A stretch of 64,000 bases of DNA, taken from assembly GCA_035628995.1 (NCBI GenBank), contig DASPIR010000023.1:62001-126000 (forward strand), written 5' to 3'. Under the pieces are notes generated by a model that was not told the DNA's origin, ran no database searches, and was given only the letters and a program-made list of their open reading frames with translations. The translations under genes and the position numbers were made by a program. Shown here piece after piece: positions 8,606-17,984 of the stretch (position 1 is its first letter; every line of letters starts with the position of its first letter). This DNA is from Clostridia bacterium. Its GTDB lineage: Bacteria > Bacillota > Clostridia > Lutisporales > Lutisporaceae.

Positions 8606-9058
8606 ATGATACTATCAACTAAAGGAAGATATGGACTTAAAATGATGTATGAGTTCGCCTTGAACTACGGCACAGGGCCGATGTCGTTAAAAGAGGTGGC
8701 TCAGAAGCAGCAGCTTTCTGAAACCTATTTGGAGCAGCTTATAGCCCATCTTAAAAAGGCAGGTCTTGTGACCAGCGTAAGGGGTGCTCAAGGCGGATAT
8801 GAGCTAATAAGAAAACCCGAAGAAATCACGGTAGGGGAGATAATCAGAGTTCTCGAAGGTCCCCTGGCTCCGTCGGAATGTGTAATTGATGACGAACCTG
8901 AATGCTCAAAGGCTGACTTTTGTGTAACAAGACTAATTTGGGAAAAAATAATGGATAGTATAAATAACGTGATTGATTCTATTACATTAAATGATATGGT
9001 AAATGACTATTATAAGCTTCAGCAAAAGAAAGAAGGAGAAAAGAAAAATGAACAGTAA
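8606..9058 (+). CDS. iscR: Rrf2-family Fe-S regulator IscR
   Basis: A 150-residue winged-helix DNA-binding repressor. The N-terminal Rrf2 domain is recognisable from [16 protein letters not shown] and the wing [10 protein letters not shown]. Three cysteines in [15 protein letters not shown] (about residues 92-106) are positioned to hold an Fe-S cluster. It is expected to sense cluster supply and repress its own operon. Two operator-like repeats flank the promoter. The ribosome site is AAGGAG. The 3' end overlaps the cysteine desulfurase gene by 11 bases. Confidence 0.9.
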   Translation: MILSTKGRYGLKMMYEFALNYGTGPMSLKEVAQKQQLSETYLEQLIAHLKKAGLVTSVRGAQGGYELIRKPEEITVGEIIRVLEGPLAPSECVIDDEPECSKADFCVTRLIWEKIMDSINNVIDSITLNDMVNDYYKLQQKKEGEKKNEQ

Positions 9059-10241
9059 CAAGGCTATTTACTTAGATCATGCAGCTACAACCTATACAAA
9101 AAAAGAAGTGTTGGAGGAAATGCTTCCATTCTTTACTGAGCATTTCGGCAATCCTTCCAGTATACATAAGTTTGGAAGAGATGTACGAAAGCATGTTGAT
9201 ATTGCCAGGGAAAAGATTGCAAAAGCTATCGGAGCACTTCCAGAGGAGATTTACTTTACGGCCGGAGGTTCTGAAGCGGACAACTGGGCTGTAAAAGGCG
9301 TAGCTTATGCTAACAGAAATAAGGGAAATCATATTATAACCAGCAGAATTGAGCATCATGCGCTATTACACACCTGTGAATACTTGGAGAAGGAAGGTTT
9401 TGAAGTAACATATCTGCCTGTTGACGAGTATGGAATGGTTAGCATTGAGGATGTAAAGAATGCAATAACTGATAAGACAATACTCATATCAATAATGTAT
9501 GCAAACAATGAAATAGGCACAATACAACCCATAGATTCCATCGGCAAGCTTGCAAGGGAAAAGGGAATTTACTTTCATACTGATGCAGTGCAGGCAGTAG
9601 GAAGTGTGAAGATAAATGTCAAAGAACAAAACATAGATATGCTTTCATTGTCAGCACATAAATTTTACGGTCCAAAGGGCATAGGCGCTCTTTATGTGAG
9701 AAAAGGAGTTAAGCTTCTTAGCATTATTCACGGCGGCGCTCAGGAAAGAGGCAGGAGAGCAGGTACAGAAAATGTACCTGGCATAATAGGTCTTGCAAAG
9801 GCAATTGAGCTTGCAACAAATAATCTTGACGATCACAGTGCCAGAATAACTGCACTTAGAGATAAACTTATTAAAGCTGTTATGGAGAAAATACCTTATA
9901 CTAGATTAAATGGACATCCTGAGAAAAGGCTGCCGGGTAACGCCAACTTCTGTTTTAGGTATATTGAAGGAGAAGCATTGCTTTTGAATCTAGATATGAA
10001 AGGGATAGCTGGTTCCAGCGGCTCAGCATGTACATCGGGGTCACTTGATCCGTCACATGTGCTTTTGGCAATTGGTCTGCCCCATGAAATAGCTCATGGA
10101 TCTCTTAGGTTATCCATTGGAGATGCAAATACTGAAGATGATATAGATTATGTTATGGAAGTGCTGCCTGAAATAGTAGACAGGCTGAGACAAATGTCAC
10201 CATTGTATGAGAAGGTTAAAGGGGGAAATACTAATGTATAG
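9048..10241 (+). CDS. iscS: cysteine desulfurase IscS/NifS
   Basis: A 397-residue PLP enzyme that takes sulfur from cysteine for Fe-S clusters and tRNA thiolation. Visible marks are the N-terminal [14 protein letters not shown] (cofactor contact), the PLP lysine in [10 protein letters not shown], and the sulfur-carrying cysteine in SGSACTSGS. The length is typical of IscS. I use ATG 9048, with AGAAGGAGA before it, instead of the longer in-frame start at 9003 inside iscR. It overlaps iscR upstream and iscU downstream by 8 bases, so the products are probably made in coordinated amounts. Confidence 0.95.
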   Translation: MNSNKAIYLDHAATTYTKKEVLEEMLPFFTEHFGNPSSIHKFGRDVRKHVDIAREKIAKAIGALPEEIYFTAGGSEADNWAVKGVAYANRNKGNHIITSRIEHHALLHTCEYLEKEGFEVTYLPVDEYGMVSIEDVKNAITDKTILISIMYANNEIGTIQPIDSIGKLAREKGIYFHTDAVQAVGSVKINVKEQNIDMLSLSAHKFYGPKGIGALYVRKGVKLLSIIHGGAQERGRRAGTENVPGIIGLAKAIELATNNLDDHSARITALRDKLIKAVMEKIPYTRLNGHPEKRLPGNANFCFRYIEGEALLLNLDMKGIAGSSGSACTSGSLDPSHVLLAIGLPHEIAHGSLRLSIGDANTEDDIDYVMEVLPEIVDRLRQMSPLYEKVKGGNTNV

Positions 10242-10611
10242 CGAAAAGGTAATGGACCATTTTTCAAATCCGAGAAATGTTGGAGAGATATGTAATGCGG
10301 ATGGTGTAGGTGAAGTTGGTAACGCCAAGTGCGGAGATATAATGAAAGTATATCTTCAGATAGAAGACAACATCATAAAGGATGTAAAATTCAAGACTTT
10401 TGGCTGTGGCGCTGCAATAGCTACAAGCAGCATTGCCACTGAAATGATAAAGGGCAAAACATTAGAAGAGGCACTTCAGCTCACAAACAAAGCGGTTATT
10501 GAGGCTCTGGACGGACTTCCGCCGGCGAAGATACACTGCTCTGTACTTGCAGAAGAGGCTGTAAAGGCTGCAATAGAGGACTATATGAAAAAGCAGGGGA
10601 AAGAGCTTTAA
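10234..10611 (+). CDS. iscU: Fe-S cluster scaffold IscU/NifU N-terminal type
   Basis: A 125-residue scaffold on which IscS assembles Fe-S clusters. The three ligand cysteines are present in GNAKCGD, FGCGAA and KIHCSV. The Asp after the first cysteine and the lack of a SUF-type insertion fit the IscU/NifU group. It starts at ATG 10234 inside the end of iscS, with a GGGGG ribosome site. It is followed after 26 bases by mnmA. The LPPVK motif of HscA-dependent IscU is replaced by LPPAK, as in other Clostridia, and no hscA is in the window. Confidence 0.95.
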   Translation: MYSEKVMDHFSNPRNVGEICNADGVGEVGNAKCGDIMKVYLQIEDNIIKDVKFKTFGCGAAIATSSIATEMIKGKTLEEALQLTNKAVIEALDGLPPAKIHCSVLAEEAVKAAIEDYMKKQGKEL

Positions 10612-10637
10612 GCATCACCCTTAGGAGTTGAAAGCTA

Positions 10638-11717
10638 ATGAAGAAACGTGTGGTTATAGGTATGAGCGGCGGAGTTGACAGCTCTGTCGCTGCTTATCTT
10701 TTAAAGCAGGAAGGTTATGATGTAATAGGCGTTACAATGCAGGTTTGGCAGAATGATGACAAGGAAGCTTTTGAGCGGGAAGGTGGCTGCTGCTCTTTAT
10801 CTGCTGTAGAAGATGCCAGAAGGGTATGTGATAAGCTTGACATACCTTTTTATGTTATGAACTTCAAACAAGTATTTGAAAAGATGGTTATAGACTATTT
10901 TGTTGATGAATACCTCGTAGGGAGAACTCCAAATCCATGCATTGCATGTAATAAATTCATAAAATTCGATGCATTGATGGAAAGATCTATGGCTTTGGAG
11001 GCTGAATATGTTGCCACGGGGCATTACGCAAGAATAATGTATGATGAAAGCTTCAAGAGGCATATCATCAGAAAATCAGCCACTCCAGAAAAGGATCAAA
11101 CCTATGTGCTCTATAATCTGACTCAAAATCAGCTCAGCCATATACTTATGCCCCTTGGAGATTACAACAAGGATCAGGTCAGGGAGATAGCAAGAGGGTT
11201 GGACCTTAGAACGGCAAACAAACCAGAGAGTCAGGAAATCTGCTTTGTGGAAGATAACAATTATGGCAGGTTCATAAGTGAAAGAAGAGGGGACGAAATT
11301 AAGCCTGGGAATTTTGTTGATGCACAGGGTAGAAAGCTTGGCACCCATAAGGGTATAGCCCATTATACCGTTGGCCAGCGTAAGGGTTTGGGAATAGCTC
11401 TGGGCAAGCCAATGTTTGTAGTCGAGATAATTCCTGAGAAAAACCTTGTAGTGCTTGGAGATGAGACAGAGGTATTCAGCAGGGAGTTAACAGCATCCCA
11501 GATGAATTTCATTACATTTGAAAAGCTTGAGGAGCCTATTGATGTGAAGGCAAAAATACGATACAGTGCAAAAGAAGCTGCTGCAAAGGTAATCCCTTTG
11601 GATGATGACAGAGTCAAGGTTATATTTGAAGAACCTCAAAGGGCAATAACTCCAGGGCAGGCAGTGGTGTTCTATAAGGAGGACATCCTTGTAGGCGGAG
11701 GAACCATTGAAAGGTAG
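10638..11717 (+). CDS. mnmA: tRNA-specific 2-thiouridylase MnmA
   Basis: A 359-residue ATP-dependent enzyme that thiolates U34 of Lys, Glu and Gln tRNAs with sulfur delivered from IscS. The PP-loop is GMSGGVDSS at residues 8-16. The catalytic cysteines are in [12 protein letters not shown] and [10 protein letters not shown]. The C-terminal beta-barrel with GQAVVFY is present. It is the last gene of the isc operon, which pairs the sulfur donor with its tRNA acceptor enzyme as in many Clostridia. A strong terminator follows. Confidence 0.95.
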   Translation: MKKRVVIGMSGGVDSSVAAYLLKQEGYDVIGVTMQVWQNDDKEAFEREGGCCSLSAVEDARRVCDKLDIPFYVMNFKQVFEKMVIDYFVDEYLVGRTPNPCIACNKFIKFDALMERSMALEAEYVATGHYARIMYDESFKRHIIRKSATPEKDQTYVLYNLTQNQLSHILMPLGDYNKDQVREIARGLDLRTANKPESQEICFVEDNNYGRFISERRGDEIKPGNFVDAQGRKLGTHKGIAHYTVGQRKGLGIALGKPMFVVEIIPEKNLVVLGDETEVFSRELTASQMNFITFEKLEEPIDVKAKIRYSAKEAAAKVIPLDDDRVKVIFEEPQRAITPGQAVVFYKEDILVGGGTIER

Positions 11718-11727
11718 TTTAATTATT

Positions 11728-11768
11728 CGAAGGCATTATTGATTGTCAATACTGCCTTCGATTTTTTT
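11728..11768 (+). terminator. terminator after mnmA
   Basis: Stem CGAAGGCA/TGCCTTCG with a 17-base loop and eight T after ATT-poor spacing. It lies between convergent genes. Confidence 0.8.
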
Positions 11769-11802
11769 TATAACGAGTAGGAAAGTATAGATTTCGAGTT
11801 TC

Positions 11803-13620
11803 TTAAAAGGCTTCAGTAGAAGTCCTTTTTATTGTAAGTACTGCTCGATTAACAGACTCTTTATGCTTCTTCTTAAGCTTTGCATTAATTGGTTCATTTA
11901 TATATATATCCTCTAGACTTTCATCGTTTATGACACTATTATAATCCAATCTATAATCATAGAAATTTAAGAGTATCAATATTCGGTTGATGTACTTTAG
12001 CCTATCTCCATCATTGACAATTTTATAATGTATTGTAGCTTGAGGCTCTGTATTTACATATTTGTTTTCTAATACCCTCACACCACGTATGCATGAAGGC
12101 CAGGTATTGATATAACTTTCTTCAGGGGATTCATTGCCACTTGTTCTTTCAAGGTGCCATCCACTACTTCTATCCTTCCAGCTTATAAGGCACTCAAGGG
12201 AATTTTTGTCCCTTCTAAACCCTATCAAATCAGTTTTATAGACGCTTTTACTATTTTCATTAGGTTTAGGAAGCCGATATAGAAAAATTGACCCGTTCTC
12301 AAATTCTTTCATCAAGTATAACGGACTTTTGTAAAAGTATATATCAGTACCAACGTGCAGCAGGTAATTAACTGAGAAGTTATTTTTAAGAATATAATAA
12401 AGATAATGGGCTCTTAGAAGACACATGTATTCTTTGTCATCGCAAGTTTTTCTGAGCTCCAGCAGCTCTTTTGTCTCAAAGCTCTTGGAATTAATAATGG
12501 TTACATTGTCAAGCTCTGCATTGTTCAGGGTAGAGAATGAAAAGTCATCAATACAACATATCCATATATGGACTCTTCTAGTATTTTGAGTTATAGAATA
12601 ATAGAGAGTCATACATTTTATCAAATCTGACTTACTGGTTATCATACATATATCATAATATTGCGCTTCGTAAGTTCTATCCAGATTATAATAATTTATT
12701 ACCTGGTTTTTACCTATACCCTTAAGCTGAAATTGGAGGGTGTCAAAATCTTGTATTTCACGGATTGCCTCTTGGCATTCCATTATATAAGGCACATAAA
12801 GCAACTTAATTGTTTCCTCATCGAACACCATCCAATAGCAGGAAAGGTCATACTCATTGTGATCATAGAATCTGAAACCGTAGTAATGATAAAGTATGAT
12901 TTGAACATCATCAATATAAAGACCATCAGGTTTTTTCATTACTACTTTTCCCTGTTCGGTATTAAGCCTATAAATAGTAAAGGGAGTAAGATTGATGCCT
13001 GAATTATTAACAACGCCTACATCTTTGAATTTTTGAGGAAATTCATCCAAGTATTTCTGATCCGCCCATCTCCCATTATCAGCTTTATCAGAGCACCATT
13101 CCATGCATCTCTCCTGCCACCAACGGAGAGACTCCAATCCGTTTTCGTTTCTTTTAAAGCCTATGAGCCCTGCTTGAAATTTGCCATATCCACTGACCAA
13201 ATATTCATATGCGCCTGTATAGTATTGCTCTGAAAGCAGGATCGATAAGCCGCTCCACTCATCATACAAAGGTTCTGGACTGCACAAAAATTGCATATCG
13301 CTGTCCAGCCAGAGAACATGGTCGGCATAATCGAAGTTTTCAAATATATACAAAATTACAGATGGTTTTAATGTCCATGCATATTCACGCTTACTCCTAA
13401 CCTGCTTTACCTCTAAAAGCTCTTTATAAGCTTCTTCAATAATACGGACATCTATTGAAACCAGATTACTATACTGCAGATTATCCAAAAATTGCACCAT
13501 TTTATCATCCAGGCAGATTATAAAGAGCTTAAAATCCTTATCATACCTAATGAGGGAATTATAAAGCACCATACTCTGATAGCAGTACTCCATACTGCAC
13601 GTAGTACAATAATTATGCAC
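11803..13620 (-). CDS. tandem two-domain glycosyltransferase, second domain degenerate
   Basis: A 605-residue protein with two domains of the same family as those at 245 and 1258. Domain 1 has EYAWTLKP, WLDSD at 104-108, ADQKYLDEF and GINLTPF, and looks active. Domain 2 keeps IWICCIDD and GFRRDKN but has HVGTD where the DxD motif should be, and it lacks the GANxAxWN segment, so it may bind rather than transfer. The start is GTG 13620 with GGAAGGAG on the minus strand. It lies 43 bases downstream of its neighbour at 13664 and is probably co-transcribed with it. It converges on mnmA. Confidence 0.7.
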   Translation of the reverse strand: MHNYCTTCSMEYCYQSMVLYNSLIRYDKDFKLFIICLDDKMVQFLDNLQYSNLVSIDVRIIEEAYKELLEVKQVRSKREYAWTLKPSVILYIFENFDYADHVLWLDSDMQFLCSPEPLYDEWSGLSILLSEQYYTGAYEYLVSGYGKFQAGLIGFKRNENGLESLRWWQERCMEWCSDKADNGRWADQKYLDEFPQKFKDVGVVNNSGINLTPFTIYRLNTEQGKVVMKKPDGLYIDDVQIILYHYYGFRFYDHNEYDLSCYWMVFDEETIKLLYVPYIMECQEAIREIQDFDTLQFQLKGIGKNQVINYYNLDRTYEAQYYDICMITSKSDLIKCMTLYYSITQNTRRVHIWICCIDDFSFSTLNNAELDNVTIINSKSFETKELLELRKTCDDKEYMCLLRAHYLYYILKNNFSVNYLLHVGTDIYFYKSPLYLMKEFENGSIFLYRLPKPNENSKSVYKTDLIGFRRDKNSLECLISWKDRSSGWHLERTSGNESPEESYINTWPSCIRGVRVLENKYVNTEPQATIHYKIVNDGDRLKYINRILILLNFYDYRLDYNSVINDESLEDIYINEPINAKLKKKHKESVNRAVLTIKRTSTEAF

Positions 13621-13663
13621 TTGAAAAGCTCCTTCCCTAATGTAATAAATAGTTTAACACTGT

Positions 13664-15466
13664 CTAGCATTCAATGTCACTATACAGGAGTTTTATTTTG
13701 TTAAGAGCATCTGCTACAGCTGCTGCATAGGGTTCGCAAATTCGCTTGGAAATCACGGGGTTAACATCACTTCTAATTTTAGTATCCAACTGGCTTAATA
13801 TATTTTCAGAAGCTGCAACGTCCCCAAAATTAATAATTGATAGCTTTTTGCGCCCATTATATAACTTGTTTTTCCGAATTGATAACTTAGAGCCTTTTAG
13901 CTTGCTCAATGAATCATAAATATAAGCTCCATTAACTGACCTTATTTCATATAAGCGTTTATCATACCAATTAAATTTAATCTTTTTATCTGGTTGCTTA
14001 CTTTCATTAAGTGAGTACAAAAGCCATTTAAAAGTTTTTTCTGTTCTTCTGAAAAACATCAGTTTTGAGTTGTACCAGCTGTGAATATTTAAATTCTTTT
14101 CATTATTAGCTTCTTCAAATATTGTTATAGAGTTCTTATATTTTTGGAATACATTCTCAGGGCTTGAATAGAAGAAAAAGTCAGCTTCAGCATATAGCAA
14201 GCATTCTATGTTGTAGTTATTCTTCAAAATGTAATAAACGAGCATAGGCTTTAGTTGGGTAAAGCTATTTACATAGGGATGGTTTTCCGATTCTATGTCT
14301 GTCTTGCCATTTGAATACCCAAAATTTTTGATATCTATAATAACAGCACTATCAAGGTTCATTAAGGTAAGAATCTCATTAGATCTGTCATCGGTACAGC
14401 ATATCCAAAGGCGAAAACCCTTGCAGCAGCATGACAGAGAAGAATACAATGCTATGGATTTTGCAAGACTTTCTTCATTGGCAACGGTGCATATATTGAA
14501 GGTCGGCTCATTTATATTGGCTGCAATATTGAAATAATTCCTTATAAACCTGCCCGTTGTTCTGCCAGGTTGAATAAAACTATTGTCGATAGTACTAATC
14601 TGTTTTATGTCCTCGTTGCATTCCATCAAATACTGCATATAAACATGCTTTATAGTCTCATCGTTAAAATCCATGACGTAGTTGCATAAGTCATATTCAC
14701 CGCTGTTAATATATTTTAGAGCCATGAAGTGATATAATACAATTTTATTATCGTGAAGGAAAAACTCATCGCCCTTTCTACTTATAAGCCAACCCTTTTC
14801 AATGTTGTTACGGTAGTAAGTTATGAAAGGCGTCAGATTAACACCTATATTACTTACCACACCTACATTATTAAACCTTTGGGGCCAGTCTGTAACATAA
14901 AGCTGGTCATTCCAGCTTCCCTTGTAGTCGTCAAAATTACAAACGAGAAGTTTTTCTCTGTAATATCTGAGACATTCTATCGCATTGGCGTCTTTTTTAA
15001 ACCCCAGTAGACCAGTGTTATAATAACCATATAATTCACTGTAAATAAAATAATCGTCAGTGAATTTTTCTTCTGAAAGAAGGATTGAATAGTTGCCCCA
15101 ATCGTCATATATTGCTTGAGGGTCAGTTAGAAACTGTGTGTCTCCATCTAACCACAAAAGGTGATCCAAATCATTATATGAATCAAAAATATACATGGCA
15201 CCAATGGCTTTGACAAGCCATGTATATGACTTATCCTGATGCCAGCTTTTTACCTTTATAATTTCACAATCATAGGCTTCTATATCCTTTACACTTATCA
15301 AAATCATTTTGTCCAGTTGCATTCTTTCGAGCAATAGCTTTGTTTCCTCGTCTAAACATATAAGAAAGAATGTAAAATCCTTGTCATGTCTTTTCATAGA
15401 ATTATAAAGCACCAAGCCTTTGTGTATGTACTCCTTGCTGTAAACAGAGTAATAATAATGCATCAT
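13664..15466 (-). CDS. tandem two-domain glycosyltransferase, second domain degenerate
   Basis: A 600-residue protein. Domain 1 (1-310) has WLDGD at 105-109, YNTGLLGF, WNDQLYV and GVNLTPF, and closely resembles the stand-alone protein at 245. Domain 2 retains LWICCTDD and the predicted strands, but its DxD position reads YAEAD and the WW and GAN motifs are lost. Start: two adjacent ATG codons at 15466 and 15463 follow a GGGGGGC site on the minus strand. It is first in a two-gene minus-strand unit facing away from the gene at 15645. Its acceptor and donor are unknown. Confidence 0.7.
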   Translation of the reverse strand: MMHYYYSVYSKEYIHKGLVLYNSMKRHDKDFTFFLICLDEETKLLLERMQLDKMILISVKDIEAYDCEIIKVKSWHQDKSYTWLVKAIGAMYIFDSYNDLDHLLWLDGDTQFLTDPQAIYDDWGNYSILLSEEKFTDDYFIYSELYGYYNTGLLGFKKDANAIECLRYYREKLLVCNFDDYKGSWNDQLYVTDWPQRFNNVGVVSNIGVNLTPFITYYRNNIEKGWLISRKGDEFFLHDNKIVLYHFMALKYINSGEYDLCNYVMDFNDETIKHVYMQYLMECNEDIKQISTIDNSFIQPGRTTGRFIRNYFNIAANINEPTFNICTVANEESLAKSIALYSSLSCCCKGFRLWICCTDDRSNEILTLMNLDSAVIIDIKNFGYSNGKTDIESENHPYVNSFTQLKPMLVYYILKNNYNIECLLYAEADFFFYSSPENVFQKYKNSITIFEEANNEKNLNIHSWYNSKLMFFRRTEKTFKWLLYSLNESKQPDKKIKFNWYDKRLYEIRSVNGAYIYDSLSKLKGSKLSIRKNKLYNGRKKLSIINFGDVAASENILSQLDTKIRSDVNPVISKRICEPYAAAVADALNKIKLLYSDIEC

Positions 15467-15644
15467 TATTCAATGCCCCCCATAAGGTTATTCGGACCGT
15501 CTACTTCATATTATGTTTGGAGACCTAATGAAGTCACTGGAACATGAATTACTTAATGCTTTGTTGTATTAAATTTTGTAAAGTGAATAATATTGGCTGA
15601 TTTAGCTAAAATAATGACAGAACAAAAGCTACGGAGGTGTTAGA

Positions 15645-15869
15645 ATGGATAGAGAAAGCTTGGACAGCAACAATATGATGAATACCAGGGATTGTCTCCA
15701 AAGAGCCTGGAACAATACCATGGAGCTGGTCAGGGACTTTGAAATGTATTCAAAGAATATAGATGACGGGAAAGTGTCGGGAACCTTCAAGAAGATGGCT
15801 GAAGAGCAAGGTATGATGGCACATAATTTAAGAGAGCTTTTTAATCAGTATGACAACCAGAAAAAGTGA
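15645..15869 (+). CDS. small conserved helical protein, unknown function
   Basis: A 74-residue acidic protein rich in Met, Asn and Asp, predicted mostly helical, with no signal or membrane segment. The strong GGAGGTG ribosome site and its own terminator show it is a real monocistronic gene. I do not recognise the family. The helix spacing resembles small ferritin-like or rubrerythrin-like bundles found in spore formers, but no metal-ligand pattern is clear. Confidence 0.65.
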   Translation: MDRESLDSNNMMNTRDCLQRAWNNTMELVRDFEMYSKNIDDGKVSGTFKKMAEEQGMMAHNLRELFNQYDNQKK

Positions 15870-15893
15870 AAAAGACCGAATTACGGTCTTTTT
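15870..15893 (+). terminator. rho-independent terminator
   Basis: AAAGACCG/CGGTCTTT with a 5-base loop and T run, directly after the stop of the 74-residue gene. Confidence 0.85.
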
Positions 15894-15968
15894 CTTTATA
15901 GCGGATAAAAAAGTATAAATTCCCTCAGTTGTTAAATTAGTCAATAGAAGTCTTTCATAGAATGTGAG

Positions 15969-16454
15969 GTGATTAATATTTTTAGGGTTAATGACATAGT
16001 TGATTTGCCAGTGATTGAAAGCATGTCAGCACAAAGACTATATACAATTAGAGATGTGATTATTGATATGAGAGAGAGCCGGGTATATGCTCTTGTATGC
16101 AAGGAAAGAGTTTTTAGAAGGTCTTTGGAAGCGATACCCTACAGGAATATATCGGCAATAACGCAGAATAGTGTGGCAGTGACTGGCAGAACCGATCAGA
16201 TAAGTCTAAGAGTTTTAAGTATGAAATACAGACGTTTTCAGAGCTATAAAAACATATTGGGAAAGCTGGTACTTAACTCAAGAGGTGAAACTCTGGGAAT
16301 AATAAGAGATCTGATTATTGATACAAGCAGCGGAATCATAAAAGCATATGAGCTTTCAGAAGGGTACATAGATGATATTCTAAGAGGCAGGCACATTATA
16401 GAACTGGAATGCGGGCACACACTCTCAGACAAAAATGTTGTGCTCAAAGATTGA
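15969..16454 (+). CDS. PRC-barrel domain protein
   Basis: About 160 residues with two PRC-barrel-like halves, the second recognisable as GKLVLNSRGETLGIIRDLIID. PRC barrels are small beta-barrels used for protein or RNA contact, for example in RimM-like proteins, and this stand-alone type has no assigned role. The start is uncertain. GTG 15969 has no ribosome site, whereas AGGTGA at 15967-15972 would place initiation at an ATT codon (15978). The gene is alone between a terminator and a hairpin repeat. Confidence 0.65.
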   Translation: MINIFRVNDIVDLPVIESMSAQRLYTIRDVIIDMRESRVYALVCKERVFRRSLEAIPYRNISAITQNSVAVTGRTDQISLRVLSMKYRRFQSYKNILGKLVLNSRGETLGIIRDLIIDTSSGIIKAYELSEGYIDDILRGRHIIELECGHTLSDKNVVLKD

Positions 16455-16459
16455 AATGT

Positions 16460-16511
16460 ACTTCCTTGATGTTGTGCCCTGCTGCTGATAACGAATTCTA
16501 TCACAGGGCAT
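16460..16511 (-). repeat. TGCCCTG hairpin repeat, copy 1
   Basis: Read on the minus strand, this is TGCCCTG, a 22-base loop, CAGGGCA, then ACAACAT-AAGGAAGT. The same order and most bases recur on the plus strand at 36446-36496. Confidence 0.6.
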
Positions 16512-16598
16512 ATGCTTAACGAGAAATTTTAGGAATTTTAAAGCCATATGTATCATAATTAATAAAATAGTAATCAAAATTTGTATGGGATGAGCTAT

Positions 16599-17651
16599 AT
16601 GAACAATATTTGGGGTTCAAAGAAGGTCAATATAAAATTTATAAATATCATTATTCTGGCGGTGATGCTTTTTATAGTGCTGAAATATGGAATTACTATC
16701 AGCACCATATTAAAGCCCTTCATTATTGCGGCTGCCATTTCCTATCTGCTAAATCCTATAGTGAAAATCTTTGAGAAGAAAGGTATAGGAAGAATATTCG
16801 GTGTGCTTATTGTCTACTTGATTTTTATAGCAATAATCCTGTTGCTGTCTTTTGTATTAGTGCCAAAGCTCATAAAGGAAATCAGCATACTCGCTTTGAA
16901 CATACCGCAATATTCAAGTCAGATGCAGCAGCTTTTAAAAAGGTTCCAGGATGGGTACATGAACAGCGGACTTCCTGAAAGCTTTAAGGAAGTGCTGGAT
17001 GAAAACATTTTCATGCTTCAGAGCATGATTCTCACATTACTTCAGAATATTGCCAACGGCATTATTGAGATTTTTTCACAGCTTTTCAATATAGTAATAA
17101 TACCTGTAATTGCCTTCTACATGTTGAAAGACAGCGAATACTTCAAGAGTCAGTTTATCCTTCTGCTGCCAAAGGCAAAACGCATGAAATTTATTGTACT
17201 GCTAAGGGATATTGATAATGTTTTTGGTAAATATATAAGAGGACAAATAATTGTTGGCAGCTTTGTAGGTGTATGCACTACAATAGCACTCATTTTAATA
17301 AAGGTTAAATATGCCTTTATATTGGGAATATTCGCAGGAATATCAAATGTAATACCATACTTTGGGCCTTTTATAGGAATAGTGCCGACAATACTTTTTG
17401 CGCTGCTGGATTCGACAGGTAAGGCATTATATGCAGCCGCGGCATTTATTTTCATACAGCAGATAGAGAGTGGATTTCTGACACCAAGAATAATAGGAAA
17501 AAGTGTGGGAATACATCCGGTTTACGTAATTATGTCCCTTGTAGTAGGGGGAAAGCTTTTTGGCATAATAGGACTTATTTTAGCTGTCCCTGTTGTGGCA
17601 GCTATTAAGCTTACTTTAAGGCACGTGCTGAGAGACAGACAAGCAATGTGA
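16599..17651 (+). CDS. AI-2E family transporter (PerM/UPF0118)
   Basis: A 350-residue polytopic membrane protein with about seven or eight hydrophobic segments: two pairs in the first 100 residues, then PVIAFYMLKD, GIFAGISNVIPYFGPFIG and the C-terminal GLILAVPVVA, which are hallmarks of the AI-2 exporter-like family. Members export diverse small molecules or exchange ions, and the substrate here is unknown. In Firmicutes the gene often precedes alaS, as it does here. Of three in-frame starts (TTG 16581, ATG 16590, ATG 16599) the last has the best-placed GGGATGAG site. Confidence 0.8.
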   Translation: MNNIWGSKKVNIKFINIIILAVMLFIVLKYGITISTILKPFIIAAAISYLLNPIVKIFEKKGIGRIFGVLIVYLIFIAIILLLSFVLVPKLIKEISILALNIPQYSSQMQQLLKRFQDGYMNSGLPESFKEVLDENIFMLQSMILTLLQNIANGIIEIFSQLFNIVIIPVIAFYMLKDSEYFKSQFILLLPKAKRMKFIVLLRDIDNVFGKYIRGQIIVGSFVGVCTTIALILIKVKYAFILGIFAGISNVIPYFGPFIGIVPTILFALLDSTGKALYAAAAFIFIQQIESGFLTPRIIGKSVGIHPVYVIMSLVVGGKLFGIIGLILAVPVVAAIKLTLRHVLRDRQAM

Positions 17652-17655
17652 ATTA

Positions 17656-17684
17656 TTGACAAAGCTGCGAAGCTAATATATAAT
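17656..17684 (+). promoter_or_regulatory. alaS leader promoter
   Basis: Perfect consensus: TTGACA at 17656, a 17-base spacer and TATAAT at 17679. It begins 5 bases after the preceding stop codon and drives the T-box leader. Confidence 0.9.
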
Positions 17685-17689
17685 TTTAT

Positions 17690-17957
17690 ATAAATTCATA
17701 ATGCGTAGATGCAGAGGAGTAAACAGACGGATTTCCAATATGCTGTGCTAAATTGCAGCATTTGCAGAGAAGGGATGGGTGGTGAGAATCCCCGGGATAG
17801 GCTGTTGAAGCTGCTGCTGAGCTTCTATAAGACGCTGCAGGCGTTATACTGCATGGCAATAGCCAATAAAGTGGCCTTTTTAGGCAACTAGGGTGGTACC
17901 GCGAAGATCTCTTCGTCCCTAACCGGGATGGGGAGTTTATTTTTTTATCAAAAATTA
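17690..17957 (+). ncRNA. alanine T-box riboswitch
   Basis: The untranslated leader of alaS. It carries the T-box sequence AGGGTGGTACCGCG at 17890-17903 and the stem I apical GGTGAGAATCCC. A candidate specifier follows GAA: GCT (Ala) at 17810, in a run of three GCT codons. A terminator stem at about 17910-17945 (CTCTTCGTCCC with GGGATGGGGAG) ends in a T run. Uncharged alanine tRNA should favour the antiterminator and allow alaS transcription. Confidence 0.92.
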
Positions 17958-17984
17958 CAATATTGAACGCATAGGAGGATTATT

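Noticed and set aside
17709-17891. 60-codon open frame in front of alaS
   Set aside because: It lies wholly inside the T-box leader, has no ribosome site and encodes no recognisable protein.
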